A stretch of DNA of 64,000 nt from an uncultured Agromyces sp. (GTDB taxonomy: Bacteria > Actinomycetota > Actinomycetes > Actinomycetales > Microbacteriaceae): contig CAJXGN010000002.1 in assembly GCA_913053875.1 (NCBI GenBank), positions 248,001 through 312,000 on the forward strand, in the 5' to 3' direction. A program made the translations under genes and the position numbers. How positions within the stretch are numbered: the first letter of the stretch is position 1; every line of letters begins with the position of its first letter. This document shows positions 53,718-62,189 of the stretch, piece by piece. The notes beneath the pieces were generated by a model, which worked only from the letters and a program-made list of their open reading frames with translations, was not told the DNA's origin and made no database searches.

Positions 53718-54645
53718 GCGCCCCACCCACCGGCACGGACACGCCGGCCCACTGCTCCGACAGCTGCCAGAGCCGCGCCGCCACCGCGGCATCCGTCGAC
53801 GTGCGGGTCGGCACCTGACGCGCCGGTGCGCCCTTGGTCCAGCCGACCGGGCCCCAGTAGTCGCCGTTCAGCGCGTCCGGTGAGGTCGCCGCGACGAGCA
53901 CCGGCTCGGCACCGCGGTGCTTGCCCTGCGTGAAGGGCGACTGCAAGTGGTCGACGAAGCGCTCGCCGGTCGACGGGTCGCTGACCCCGGGCACGCGCGG
54001 CGTGCGCCCGCTGATCGAGTAGCCGGGGTGCGCGACGATGCTCGCGACCGGCGAACCCGCGGCCCCGAGTCGGCGAGCGAGCTCGAAGCCGGTCGACTGG
54101 GTGGCGATCTTCGAATGCGCGTACGCGGTCCACGCGTCGTAGCGTCGCTCGAGCTGGAGGTCGTCGATGCCGAACCCGCTGAGCCGTGACGAGAGCGAGC
54201 CGAGCCAGACGATGCGCGCGGCATCCGACCGCTCGAGCACCGGAAGCACCTGCCCGACGAACGCGAAGTGCCCGAGGTGGTTGGTGGCGAGCACGAGTTC
54301 GTTGCCGTCGACGGACTCCTCCCGTGCGCGCGGGGTGTGCACCATGCCGGCGTTCAGCACGAGCCCGTCGAGGCGGTCGAACGCCTGCACCTCGGCCGCT
54401 GCGGCGCCGACCGAGGCGAGCGACGACGTGTCCACGACGAGGGTGTCGACGGATGCCTCCGGCAGCCGCTCCCGCAGCGCCGCCACGGCCGCGGCCAGCC
54501 GCTCCGGGTTGCGTCCGCTCAGCACGACGTGCGCCCCCTGACCGGCGAGCCGGGCGCTGGTGAAGAACCCCAGCCCGGCGTTCGCGCCGGTGACGAGGTA
54601 GGTGCGCCCGTCGAGGCGCGGCAGCGCTACCGGGTACCAGCTCAT
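53710..54645 (-). CDS. SDR-family NAD(P)-dependent oxidoreductase
   Basis: A 311-residue short-chain dehydrogenase of the retinol-dehydrogenase/WWOX-like group. NAD(P) is bound by TYLVTGANAGLGFFTSARL; NAG is in LDGLVLNAGMVHTPR; the catalytic Tyr and Lys are in WTAYAHSKIATQSTGF, with Ser in WLGSLSSRLSG. The substrate is unknown. ATG 54645 overlaps the chorismate mutase stop (ATGA), an unusual pairing. Confidence 0.9.
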   Translation of the reverse strand: MSWYPVALPRLDGRTYLVTGANAGLGFFTSARLAGQGAHVVLSGRNPERLAAAVAALRERLPEASVDTLVVDTSSLASVGAAAAEVQAFDRLDGLVLNAGMVHTPRAREESVDGNELVLATNHLGHFAFVGQVLPVLERSDAARIVWLGSLSSRLSGFGIDDLQLERRYDAWTAYAHSKIATQSTGFELARRLGAAGSPVASIVAHPGYSISGRTPRVPGVSDPSTGERFVDHLQSPFTQGKHRGAEPVLVAATSPDALNGDYWGPVGWTKGAPARQVPTRTSTDAAVAARLWQLSEQWAGVSVPVGGARG

Positions 54646-54989
54646 GCGTCGGGTCCCGGCTCGCTCGGGGCATCCGTCGACTCGCCAGCGATCTGCTCGT
54701 GGTGCTGGATGACCTCGGCGACCACGAAGTTGAACCACTTCTCGGCGAAGGCGGGGTCGAGGTGCGCGTCGACGGCGAGCGCGCGCAGGCGGGCGATCTG
54801 GCGCTTCTCGCGCTCCGGGTCCGACGGGGGCAGGCCGTGCTCGGCCTTGAGGCGGCCGACCTTCTGGGTGAACTTGAACCGCTCGGCGAGCAGGTGGATC
54901 AGCGCCGCGTCGATGTTGTCGATGCTCGAGCGGATGCCGAGCAGCTCCGTCATCGCGGCAGCCTGGTCGTCGGGGCGGATCTCAGCCAT
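54642..54989 (-). CDS. Chorismate mutase (AroQ type)
   Basis: A 115-residue all-helical enzyme converting chorismate to prephenate for Phe/Tyr synthesis. It has IDNIDAALIHLLAERFKFTQ and VGRLKAEHGLPPSDPEREKR, which hold the substrate-binding Arg and Lys residues, then FAEKWFNFVVAEVIQHHEQI. It is a stand-alone intracellular type without a signal peptide. TAGGGT lies 7 nt before the ATG, so a leaderless start of the operon is likely. Confidence 0.9.
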   Translation of the reverse strand: MAEIRPDDQAAAMTELLGIRSSIDNIDAALIHLLAERFKFTQKVGRLKAEHGLPPSDPEREKRQIARLRALAVDAHLDPAFAEKWFNFVVAEVIQHHEQIAGESTDAPSEPGPDA

Positions 54990-55033
54990 GCACACGACCC
55001 TAGCGAGTCGGGGTGGATGCGCCGCCTCGGGTG

Positions 55034-56059
55034 TCAGCCGGCAGGCCGCGGGCCGCGCACCGCGACCGCCCGCCGCGCGAGCATCGCGTCGACTCGCCCC
55101 TGGGCGAGCAGGATGCCCGCGAGCACGAGCAGCGCGCCGACCGGCTCGTGCCAGCCGAACCGCTCCTGCAGCAGCAGCACGCCGAGCACCACGCCGACGA
55201 CGGGCGTGACGTAGGTGACGGTCGACATGCCGGTCGGCCCCCACGCGCGCAGCACGTTGACCTGCCAGATGTAGGCGAGGCCCGTGCCGAGCACGCCGAG
55301 GGCGAGCAGGCTGAGCACGATCGTCGTGTCGAGGTCGACCGGCTGCCACGCGACCACGGGCGTGAGCAGCGCCATGATGAGCCCCGCGATGCCGATGTTG
55401 AGGAACGCGAAGGTCGTCGGCGCGATGGGCCGCGAGCTCAGGAACTTCTTGGTGTAGCCGAGGCTGAATCCGTAGCAGACGACCGCGCCGAGGCACGCGA
55501 GCTGGCCGGCGAGCTCGCCGCCGAGCGACACCTGCCACGGGCCGATGATGACGATCACTCCGATCACGCCGACGCCGACACCGGCCCAGCGCAGGGCGCT
55601 CAGGCGCTCGACGCGGAACGCGAGCGTGGCCATGAGCGCGGTCGCGATGGGCGTGACGGCGTTGTAGATCGACGCGAGGCTCGACGTGACGTACTGCTCC
55701 GCCCAGGCGAAGAGCGTGTGCGGGATCACGCAGAAGGTGATCGCGATGACCGTGAAGTGCACCCACACGATCGGCTCGCGCGGCAGCACCGGGCCGGTGC
55801 CGACGCGCGGTCGCATGACGGCGACGATGACGGCGAGCGTCAGCCCGCCGAGCACGAGCCGCGACCAGGAGACCTGCGAGTAGCTGACGCCGTCGAGCGC
55901 GACCTTCATGAACAGGAAGCTCGCGCCCCAGATGAGCCCCATGCCGATGAACTGGAGCACGACCGAGAGCCGTCCGGGGCCAGGGGCGGGGGCGGATGCC
56001 GCGGCGGCGCGCAGCTCGGATGGGGCCTGTGCGATCGCCCCGGTGTTGCCGTGTGTCAC
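55034..56059 (-). CDS. EamA-family (DMT) transporter
   Basis: A 341-residue exporter with ten predicted helices as two EamA repeats. The first runs from FIGMGLIWGASFLFMKVALD and the second includes LACLGAVVCYGFSLGYTKKF. Such proteins export amino acids or metabolites. The C-terminus is basic. GTG 56059 has TAGCGT 7 nt upstream, suggesting a leaderless mRNA. Chorismate mutase follows 44 bp downstream on the same strand. Confidence 0.9.
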   Translation of the reverse strand: MTHGNTGAIAQAPSELRAAAASAPAPGPGRLSVVLQFIGMGLIWGASFLFMKVALDGVSYSQVSWSRLVLGGLTLAVIVAVMRPRVGTGPVLPREPIVWVHFTVIAITFCVIPHTLFAWAEQYVTSSLASIYNAVTPIATALMATLAFRVERLSALRWAGVGVGVIGVIVIIGPWQVSLGGELAGQLACLGAVVCYGFSLGYTKKFLSSRPIAPTTFAFLNIGIAGLIMALLTPVVAWQPVDLDTTIVLSLLALGVLGTGLAYIWQVNVLRAWGPTGMSTVTYVTPVVGVVLGVLLLQERFGWHEPVGALLVLAGILLAQGRVDAMLARRAVAVRGPRPAG

Positions 56060-56197
56060 GGTTCGGACGCTACTCGCGCTTCGGGCGCCGCGCCCGGGCC
56101 GGGCGACGCGATGTCCGGATTCCGCCGATGGTCGGCAGGAACGGATGCCACTCGCATCCGCTCGCCCCCGCCCCGGCTCGGCTCGGCTCGGCTCGAG

Positions 56198-56545
56198 TCA
56201 GCCGATCGTGCGGTCGGTGCCCTCGTCGCCTCGCGCGCGCCGTCCGCGGCGGCCGCGCGGTGCGGCCGGCAGCGTGGGTCGCTCCTCGTAGCCGTGGAGC
56301 CCCGCGTCGCGGATCACGGAGCGGCGCACGCGCGTGCGCTCCTCGCTGCGGCGGGTCGACTCGGATGCATCGGAGCCGCGTGCGTCGGAGGATGCATCGC
56401 GCCGCACGTCGGCCTCGCCCCGGTGCCGTGCCTGCCGCGGGTCGCCCGCCACGTGCCGTGCGACGTGCAGTCGCTCCTCCCGGGGGGCCATGCCCTCGCC
56501 CGCGCGCACGTCGCGTCGCCGCGGAGCGTCGGGCTGTCGTTGCAC
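56198..56545 (-). CDS. Possible small Arg-rich hypothetical protein
   Basis: A 115-residue open frame, highly charged (Arg, Glu, Asp), with no recognised domain; it starts MQRQPDAPRRRDVRAGEGMA. The codons show high GC at third positions but include several CGA and GCA codons. The best support is a good -10, TATTCT, 7 nt before the GTG, giving a leaderless promoter divergent from the alcohol dehydrogenase. The 138 bp between it and the EamA gene shows nothing else. It may still be a chance frame. Confidence 0.35.
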   Translation of the reverse strand: MQRQPDAPRRRDVRAGEGMAPREERLHVARHVAGDPRQARHRGEADVRRDASSDARGSDASESTRRSEERTRVRRSVIRDAGLHGYEERPTLPAAPRGRRGRRARGDEGTDRTIG

Positions 56546-56578
56546 AGTATGCAGAATAGGCGAGGGGTCCGACGTGCG

Positions 56579-56602
56579 AACATTCCGACTGTTCGGTATG
56601 TT
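56579..56602. promoter_or_regulatory. TetR-type operator upstream of alcohol dehydrogenase
   Basis: AACATTCCGA-CTGT-TCGGTATGTT: 10-bp arms with one mismatch. It resembles the sequence at 63343-63362, so one regulator may control both ends of the acyl-CoA locus. Confidence 0.5.
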
Positions 56603-56652
56603 AGGAACCCGCGCCGGTCCGACGGAGGTCCGGCGCAGACCGGGAGGGCGCG

Positions 56653-57765
56653 ATGGAGATCACGGCAGCCGTGCTCGAGGCATGCGATCGCCCCCGACCG
56701 TTCGCCGCCTCGCGCCCGCTCACGGTGCAGGAGGTCTCGCTCGACGCCCCCGGGCCGACCGAGGTGCGCGTGCGCATCGAGGCCGCCGGCATCTGCCACT
56801 CCGACCTCTCCGTGGTCGACGGCAACCGCGTGCGGCCGACGCCGATGGTGCTGGGACACGAGGCGTCCGGCATCGTCGAAGTCGTGGGCGGCACGGTCGA
56901 CGACCTCTCGCCCGGCGACCGGGTCGTGCTCACGTTCCTCCCCCGCTGCGGCACGTGCCCGGGCTGCGCGACCGACGGCCGCCTGCCCTGCGAGCGGGGG
57001 AGCGCCGCGAACGCTGCCGGCACACTGCTCGCCGGCGAGCGCCGGCTGCACCGCACCGCCCCGGGCGGCAGGCAGGACCTGCACCACCACCTCGGCGCCT
57101 CGGCCTTCGCCACGCACGCCGTGGTCGACCGGGCATCCGTCGTGCCCGTCGACGCCGACGTGCCGCCCGACGTGGCCGCGCTGCTCGGCTGCGCGGTGCT
57201 CACCGGCGGCGGGGGCGTGCTGAACGCGGCCCGGCCCGCGCCGGGCGAGACCGTGATGGTCGTCGGGCTCGGCGGCGTCGGCATGGCCGCACTGCTCGTC
57301 GCGGTCGCGCTCGGCCACCCCGTGATCGGCGTCGATGCGCTGCCCGACAAGCTGGCGGCGGCCCGCGACGCCGGGGCGGTCGAGACGTACACGCCCGAGG
57401 AGCTGGCCGCCCGAGGCATCCGCTCGCCTGCCGTGATCGAGGCGGCGGGGCACCCGCGCGCCTTCGAGACCGCGTACGCCGCGACCGCACCCGGCGGCAC
57501 GACCGTGACCGTCGGCCTGCCGCGCCCCGACGCGACCTCGACGATCGCCCCGCTCACGCTGACCGCCGAGGCGCGCACGGTCGTCGGCAGCTACCTGGGC
57601 TCGTCGGTGCCGTCGCGCGACATCCCGCGCTACGTCGACCTCTGGCGCGCCGGCCGCCTGCCCGTCGAGCGACTCGTCTCGGGCGAGGTCGCCCTCGCCG
57701 ACGTGAACGAGGCGATGGATGCGCTCGCGGGCGGGCACGTGCTGCGCCAGCTCATCCACCCCTGA
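56653..57765 (+). CDS. Zinc-dependent alcohol dehydrogenase
   Basis: A 370-residue medium-chain dehydrogenase. Catalytic zinc ligands are in AAGICHSDLSVVDG and MVLGHEASGIVEVVG. Structural zinc cysteines are in CGTCPGCATDGRLPC. NAD is bound by VMVVGLGGVGMAALLVAV. It resembles class III/NDMA-type alcohol dehydrogenases that act on alcohols or hydroxyacyl chains. GGAGGGCGCG precedes the ATG. It starts a three-gene unit with the SDR and MaoC genes. Confidence 0.92.
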   Translation: MEITAAVLEACDRPRPFAASRPLTVQEVSLDAPGPTEVRVRIEAAGICHSDLSVVDGNRVRPTPMVLGHEASGIVEVVGGTVDDLSPGDRVVLTFLPRCGTCPGCATDGRLPCERGSAANAAGTLLAGERRLHRTAPGGRQDLHHHLGASAFATHAVVDRASVVPVDADVPPDVAALLGCAVLTGGGGVLNAARPAPGETVMVVGLGGVGMAALLVAVALGHPVIGVDALPDKLAAARDAGAVETYTPEELAARGIRSPAVIEAAGHPRAFETAYAATAPGGTTVTVGLPRPDATSTIAPLTLTAEARTVVGSYLGSSVPSRDIPRYVDLWRAGRLPVERLVSGEVALADVNEAMDALAGGHVLRQLIHP

Positions 57766-57808
57766 CTCCCGACCACGCACCAGCCACACCACCACCGAGA
57801 GGAACCCC

Positions 57809-58561
57809 ATGACCGAACGCATCGCGATCGTCACCGGCGCGGCCCGCGGCATCGGCGCCGCCGTCGCGCGACGCCTGGCCGCCGACGGCAACGCCGTCGC
57901 CGTGATCGACCTGCAGGAGGACTCCACAGCCGAGACGGTCGACGCGATCACCGCCGCGGGCGGCCGCGCGATCGGCATCGGCGCCGACGTGTCCGACTCC
58001 GCCGCCGTGGCATCCGCCGTCGCGCGCGTCGCCGACGAGCTGGGCGCGCCCACGATCCTCGTCAACAACGCCGGCATCCTGCGCGACAACCTGCTCTTCA
58101 AGATGACCGACGACGACTGGGACCAGGTGATGCAGGTGCACCTGCGCGGCGCATTCCTGATGACCCGCGCGGTGCAGGCGCACCAGGTCGCGGCGAAGTG
58201 GGGCCGCATCGTCAACCTGTCGAGCACCTCTGCGCTCGGCAACCGCGGGCAGGCGAACTACGCCGCCGCGAAGGCCGGGCTGCAGGGCTTCACGAAGACG
58301 CTCGCGATCGAGCTGGGCCGCTACGGCGTGACCGCGAACGCCATCGCGCCAGGCTTCATCCAGACCGACATGACGCGCGCGACCGCCGAGCGCGTCGGCG
58401 TGCCGTTCGACGACTTCGTCGCCGCCGCCGTGCAGCAGATCCCGGTGCAGCGCGCAGGCGTGCCCGACGACATCGCGGCAGCGGCGTCGTACTTCTGCTC
58501 CGAGGTGGCCGGGTTCTGCTCGGGCCAGGTGCTCTACGTGGCGGGAGGGCCGACCTCGTGA
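57809..58561 (+). CDS. FabG-like 3-oxoacyl-(ACP/CoA) reductase
   Basis: A 250-residue SDR. It has IAIVTGAARGIGAAVARRL, NNAGILRDNLLFKM, the catalytic Ser in VNLSSTSALGN, and Tyr-X3-Lys in YAAAKAGLQGFTKTLAIE. It most resembles 3-oxoacyl or acetoacetyl-CoA reductases; in this locus it probably acts on 3-hydroxyacyl-CoA in beta-oxidation. ATG 57809 has GAGAGGA upstream. Its stop overlaps the MaoC start (GTGA). Confidence 0.9.
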   Translation: MTERIAIVTGAARGIGAAVARRLAADGNAVAVIDLQEDSTAETVDAITAAGGRAIGIGADVSDSAAVASAVARVADELGAPTILVNNAGILRDNLLFKMTDDDWDQVMQVHLRGAFLMTRAVQAHQVAAKWGRIVNLSSTSALGNRGQANYAAAKAGLQGFTKTLAIELGRYGVTANAIAPGFIQTDMTRATAERVGVPFDDFVAAAVQQIPVQRAGVPDDIAAAASYFCSEVAGFCSGQVLYVAGGPTS

Positions 58562-59028
58562 CCGCGACGTTCGACTCCCCCGCCGCACTCGTCGAGGCCG
58601 TCGCCGCCCGCCCGGTCGCGCTCGGACCCGGAGAGTGGTTCACCATCGACCAAGCGCGCATCGACGAGTTCGCGCGGGCGACCGAGGACCACCAGTGGAT
58701 CCACGTCGACGTCGAGCGCGCGAAGGGCGGCCCGTTCGGGGCGCCCATCGCGCACGGGTTCCTCACCCTGTCGCTGCTGTCGGCGCTGGCGTCGCCGCTG
58801 CTCGACGTGCGCGGCGTCGCGATGGGCGTGAACTACGGGTTCGACCGGGTGCGGTTCCTCGCACCGGTGACCGTCGGCTCGCGCGTGCGCGTCGTCGGGC
58901 AGGTGACGGATGCCGCGCCGGGACGCTCGGGCGTGCGCGTGACGCAGGACCTCACGGTCGAGATCGAGGAGTCGGAGACGCCCGCGCTCGCGGCGCAGTG
59001 GCTGACGCTCGTGGTGCCGCGCCCTTGA
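58558..59028 (+). CDS. MaoC-family enoyl-CoA hydratase
   Basis: A 156-residue hotdog hydratase. The hydratase-2 motif is in FARATEDHQWIHVDVERAKG (Asp-His pair) and GPFGAPIAHGFLTLSLL. It adds water to enoyl-CoA, feeding the SDR upstream. It is coupled to the SDR by a 4-bp overlap. MaoC proteins in such clusters are usually (R)-specific. Confidence 0.92.
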   Translation: MTATFDSPAALVEAVAARPVALGPGEWFTIDQARIDEFARATEDHQWIHVDVERAKGGPFGAPIAHGFLTLSLLSALASPLLDVRGVAMGVNYGFDRVRFLAPVTVGSRVRVVGQVTDAAPGRSGVRVTQDLTVEIEESETPALAAQWLTLVVPRP

Positions 59029-59053
59029 GTTCAGAACGTGTTCTGAATAGAAT
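59025..59053 (+). promoter_or_regulatory. Promoter with operator in spacer
   Basis: -35 TTGAGT (59025-59030) and -10 TAGAAT (59048-59053) are 17 bp apart. The spacer is filled by TTCAGAACGTGTTCTGAA (59030-59047), a perfect 8-2-8 palindrome. The -10 ends 6 nt before the ATG at 59060, so the transcript is leaderless and tightly repressible. Confidence 0.65.
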
Positions 59054-59059
59054 CGTGGC

Positions 59060-59512
59060 ATGCAGACCGCGCCCCCGCCGGAGTCGTTCCAGTCGTCTGA
59101 TCTGAGCCGGCACTCGAGCAAGGTGTTCGCGGCAGCCGTCGAGCACCCCATTCGGGTGACCCGGCGTGACGGCGAGTCCCTGGTGCTGATGTCGCAGCGC
59201 GAGTCCGACGCGCGCGAGTCGCTGCTGCAGCTCGCGGCGCAGATCATCGGGGCTGCGATCGACGACGAGGGCACGCTCGCGGAGCGCATGGCCGACCGCC
59301 TGCCGTGGATGCTCGCGCTCGAGCCCGCCGATCAGGCGACGTGCGCAGACGACCTCGTGCGAGCCGCGCGCGCCTCGTTCGCGACGAACCAAGCCCATCT
59401 CGCGGTCGCCGAGCTGACGGCATGGCGCGAGACCGCACTCGCCGTGGCGGGCGGACTCGTGAGCGGCCGGGTCGACTGGGAAGCCACAGCAGAACCCGTC
59501 ACCCGGCCGTAG
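59060..59512 (+). CDS. Phd/YefM-like protein without a linked toxin
   Basis: A 150-residue protein. Its first ~55 residues match the Phd/YefM antitoxin DNA-binding fold (QSSDLSRHSSKVFAAAVEHP, then RRDGESLVLMSQRE). The rest is helical and longer than in classic antitoxins (~80-90 residues). No Doc, YoeB or other toxin gene follows; the next gene is a convergent thiolase. It may be an orphan regulator that binds the palindrome in its own promoter. Horizontal gain or loss of a partner is possible. Confidence 0.75.
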   Translation: MQTAPPPESFQSSDLSRHSSKVFAAAVEHPIRVTRRDGESLVLMSQRESDARESLLQLAAQIIGAAIDDEGTLAERMADRLPWMLALEPADQATCADDLVRAARASFATNQAHLAVAELTAWRETALAVAGGLVSGRVDWEATAEPVTRP

Positions 59513-59545
59513 CGGCCCGCGGGCCAAGGCGGACCGCCCGCACCC

Positions 59546-60769
59546 TCAGCTCAGCCGCTCGACCACCATCGCCATGCCCTGGCCGCCGCCGACGCACATG
59601 GTCTCGAGGCCGAACTGCGCGTCGCGCGCCCGCAGGCCGTTGAGCAGCGTCGAGGTGATGCGCGCGCCGGTCATGCCGAACGGATGCCCCACCGCGATCG
59701 CCCCGCCGTGCACGTTGAGCTTGTCCCACGAGACGCCCAGCTCGCGCGCCGACGGAATGACCTGCGCCGCGAACGCCTCGTTCAGCTCGACGAGGTCGAT
59801 GTCGTCGATGGTCAGGCCGGCACGGCCCAGCGCCTGCCGACTCGCCTCCACCGGGCCGAGCCCCATGATCTCGGGCGAGAGCCCGGTCACCCCGGTGGAC
59901 ACGATCCGCGCGAGCGGGGTCAGTCCCAGCTCACGAGCCTTCGCATCGCTCATGACCACGAGCGCTGCCGCGCCGTCGTTCAGCGGGCACGCGTTGCCGG
60001 CCGTCACCGTGCCGTCGGGCCGGAACACCGGCTGCAGCCCGGCGAGCGCCTCGACCGTCACTCCCGGCCGCGGCCCGTCATCCGAAGAAACCACGGACCC
60101 GTCGGGCAGGGTGAGCGGCGTGATGTCGGTGGCGTAGAACCCGTCGGCGATCGCCTGCTCGGCCCGGTTCTGGCTGAGCGCCGCGTACTCGTCCTGCTCC
60201 TCGCGCGAGACCCCGGTGAGCTGCGCCACGTTCTCGGCGGTCTGCCCCATGGCGATGTACACGTCGGGCAGCAGGTCGTCCTCGCGCGGATCGTGCCACA
60301 CGAACCCGCCCTCGGCCCCACGAGCAGACCGCGCCACGGCCTCCCCGAACAACGGGTTCTCGAGCTCGGCGCCGGGAATCCAGTCGGACGACCCGATGCC
60401 CATGCGGCTCACCGCCTCGACCCCCGCCGAGATGAACACGTCGCCCTCGCCGGCCTTGATCGCGTGGAACGCCATGCGCGTCGACTGCAGGCTCGACGAG
60501 CAGTACCGGTTCACGGTCGTGCCGGGCAGGTGGTCCATGCCGAGCAGCACCGCGACGACGCGGCCGATGTTCATGCCCTGCTCGCCGCCGGGCTGCCCGC
60601 ACCCCATGATGAGGTCGTCGATCTCGGCGGGGTCGAGCTCGGGCACCTTCGCCAGGGCGGCCGCGACCATCTGCACGGCCATGTCGTCGCCGCGCATGCT
60701 GACGAGCGACCCCTTGCGGGCGCGGCCGATCGGCGAGCGGGCGGTCGAGACGATCACTGCTTCGGTCAT
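59546..60769 (-). CDS. Acetyl-CoA C-acyltransferase (thiolase)
   Basis: A 407-residue thiolase with the nucleophile in TVNRYCSSSLQSTRMAF (Cys near 91), the His in GGAIAVGHPFGMTG and the second Cys in TMCVGGGQGMAMVVERL. It cleaves 3-ketoacyl-CoA, the last step of beta-oxidation. It follows the acyl-CoA dehydrogenase gene by 91 bp on the same strand and is probably in the same operon. Confidence 0.95.
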   Translation of the reverse strand: MTEAVIVSTARSPIGRARKGSLVSMRGDDMAVQMVAAALAKVPELDPAEIDDLIMGCGQPGGEQGMNIGRVVAVLLGMDHLPGTTVNRYCSSSLQSTRMAFHAIKAGEGDVFISAGVEAVSRMGIGSSDWIPGAELENPLFGEAVARSARGAEGGFVWHDPREDDLLPDVYIAMGQTAENVAQLTGVSREEQDEYAALSQNRAEQAIADGFYATDITPLTLPDGSVVSSDDGPRPGVTVEALAGLQPVFRPDGTVTAGNACPLNDGAAALVVMSDAKARELGLTPLARIVSTGVTGLSPEIMGLGPVEASRQALGRAGLTIDDIDLVELNEAFAAQVIPSARELGVSWDKLNVHGGAIAVGHPFGMTGARITSTLLNGLRARDAQFGLETMCVGGGQGMAMVVERLS

Positions 60770-60860
60770 GCGGATGCTCCTTCGAGTCGTGGGTCCCGCA
60801 GGCCGGCGACCGCGCCTGCGAGGTCTGGGTCAAGGGTGGCGGATGCCACTGGGTGCGCGC

Positions 60861-62063
60861 TCAACGGAATGCCGCGATGCCCGTGATGGCGCGCCCGACG
60901 ATGAGCTGGTTCATGTCGTAGGTGCCCTCGAACGTGTAGACCGCCTCGGCGTCGGCGAAGAACCTGGCGAGCCCGTGGTCGAGCTGGATGCCGTTGCCGC
61001 CGGCGATCTCGCGGCAGAGCGCGACGGTCTCGCGCATCAGCTTCGTCGTGTACGCCTTGGCCATCGCGGAGTGCTCGTCGTGCTGCTCGCCCTGCCCCTC
61101 CATCTCGGCGAGCCGCACGCACATCGCGATCGACGCGGTGATGTTCGACAGCGCGGTGGCGAGCTTCTCCTGGGTGAGCTGGTACGAGGCGATCGACTTG
61201 CCGAACTGCACGCGCTCCTTCGCGTAGGCGAGCGCGGCCTCGTACGCGCCGACGGCGACCCCGATGGCCTGCCAGGCGACGCCGGCGCGGGTGAGCCGCA
61301 GCACGACGGCGAGGTCGCGGAACGAGTCGATGCGCTGCAGCCGGTCGCGCTCGGGCACGACGACGTCCTCGAGCACGATGTCGGCGTTCTGCACGCCGCG
61401 CAGCGACTGCTTGCGCTCGATCTTGGTCGCGCTGAAGCCGATCGCGGGGGTGCGCACGATGAAGCCCTTGACCTGGTCGTCGGCGGTGTCGCGCGCCCAG
61501 ATGATGACCATGTCGGCGAAGGTGGCGTTGCCGATCCAGCGCTTCGCGCCGTTCAGCACCCACTCGTCGCCGCGCCGGGTGGCGGTGGTCTCGAGCCCGC
61601 GCGCGGTGTCGGAACCGTGGCCGGGCTCGGTCAGCCCGAACGCGCCGATGACCTCGCCGCGCGCCATGGGCCCCATCCACTCGGCCTTCTGCTGCTCCGA
61701 GCCGCCGACGGCGATCGAGGTCATGCCGAGCCCGTTGTGCACACCCACGAAGGTGCAGGTCGACGGGTCGACGCGAGCGATCTCGAGCGCGATCCACGCC
61801 CGGTAGAGGTCGCTGTTCTCGAACTGGCGGGTCTCGGGCCAGGCGGCACCGAAGACGCCGAGCTCGGCGAACCGAGGAATGAGGTGCACGGCGGTCTCGG
61901 CGCGGTCCCAGTACTCGTCGGCGATCGGCTTCAGCTCCTCCTCGAGGAAGGCGCGGATGCGCCCGATCGACGCCTGCTCCTCAGGCGTGAGCGTCGACTG
62001 GAACCCGTAGAAGTCCGCCGCGAGCAGCGGGGTCTCGGTCAGCGTGGTCATCTGGTCGGTCAT
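60861..62063 (-). CDS. Acyl-CoA dehydrogenase
   Basis: A 400-residue flavoenzyme for the first beta-oxidation step. FAD and substrate motifs include GEVIGAFGLTEPGHGSDTA and RWIGNATFADMVIIWARD. The catalytic Glu region is VYTFEGTYDMNQLIVGRAIT (Glu near 380), in the glutaryl-/short-chain CoA position. ATG 62063 or the in-frame ATG 62051 are both possible. It is divergent from a TetR gene across an operator-like repeat. Confidence 0.95.
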   Translation of the reverse strand: MTDQMTTLTETPLLAADFYGFQSTLTPEEQASIGRIRAFLEEELKPIADEYWDRAETAVHLIPRFAELGVFGAAWPETRQFENSDLYRAWIALEIARVDPSTCTFVGVHNGLGMTSIAVGGSEQQKAEWMGPMARGEVIGAFGLTEPGHGSDTARGLETTATRRGDEWVLNGAKRWIGNATFADMVIIWARDTADDQVKGFIVRTPAIGFSATKIERKQSLRGVQNADIVLEDVVVPERDRLQRIDSFRDLAVVLRLTRAGVAWQAIGVAVGAYEAALAYAKERVQFGKSIASYQLTQEKLATALSNITASIAMCVRLAEMEGQGEQHDEHSAMAKAYTTKLMRETVALCREIAGGNGIQLDHGLARFFADAEAVYTFEGTYDMNQLIVGRAITGIAAFR

Positions 62064-62110
62064 CGTCGGCGTCCTCTCGACAGCGTCGTCGGTCCAGCCC
62101 CGAGCGGGGC

Positions 62111-62136
62111 GTGCAACATTCTACGGATTGTTGCAC
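62111..62136. promoter_or_regulatory. Divergent TetR operator
   Basis: GTGCAACA (62111-62118) and TGTTGCAC (62129-62136) form an inverted repeat with a 10-bp centre between the acyl-CoA dehydrogenase and TetR genes. A GCCCCGAGCGGGGC palindrome (62097-62110) abuts it on the dehydrogenase side. It is probably bound by the adjacent TetR protein. Confidence 0.6.
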
Positions 62137-62189
62137 ACTTGTCCAGCGGCCGGGCTACAGTGGGCCACGACGCAGGCGAGAGGAGCCGC

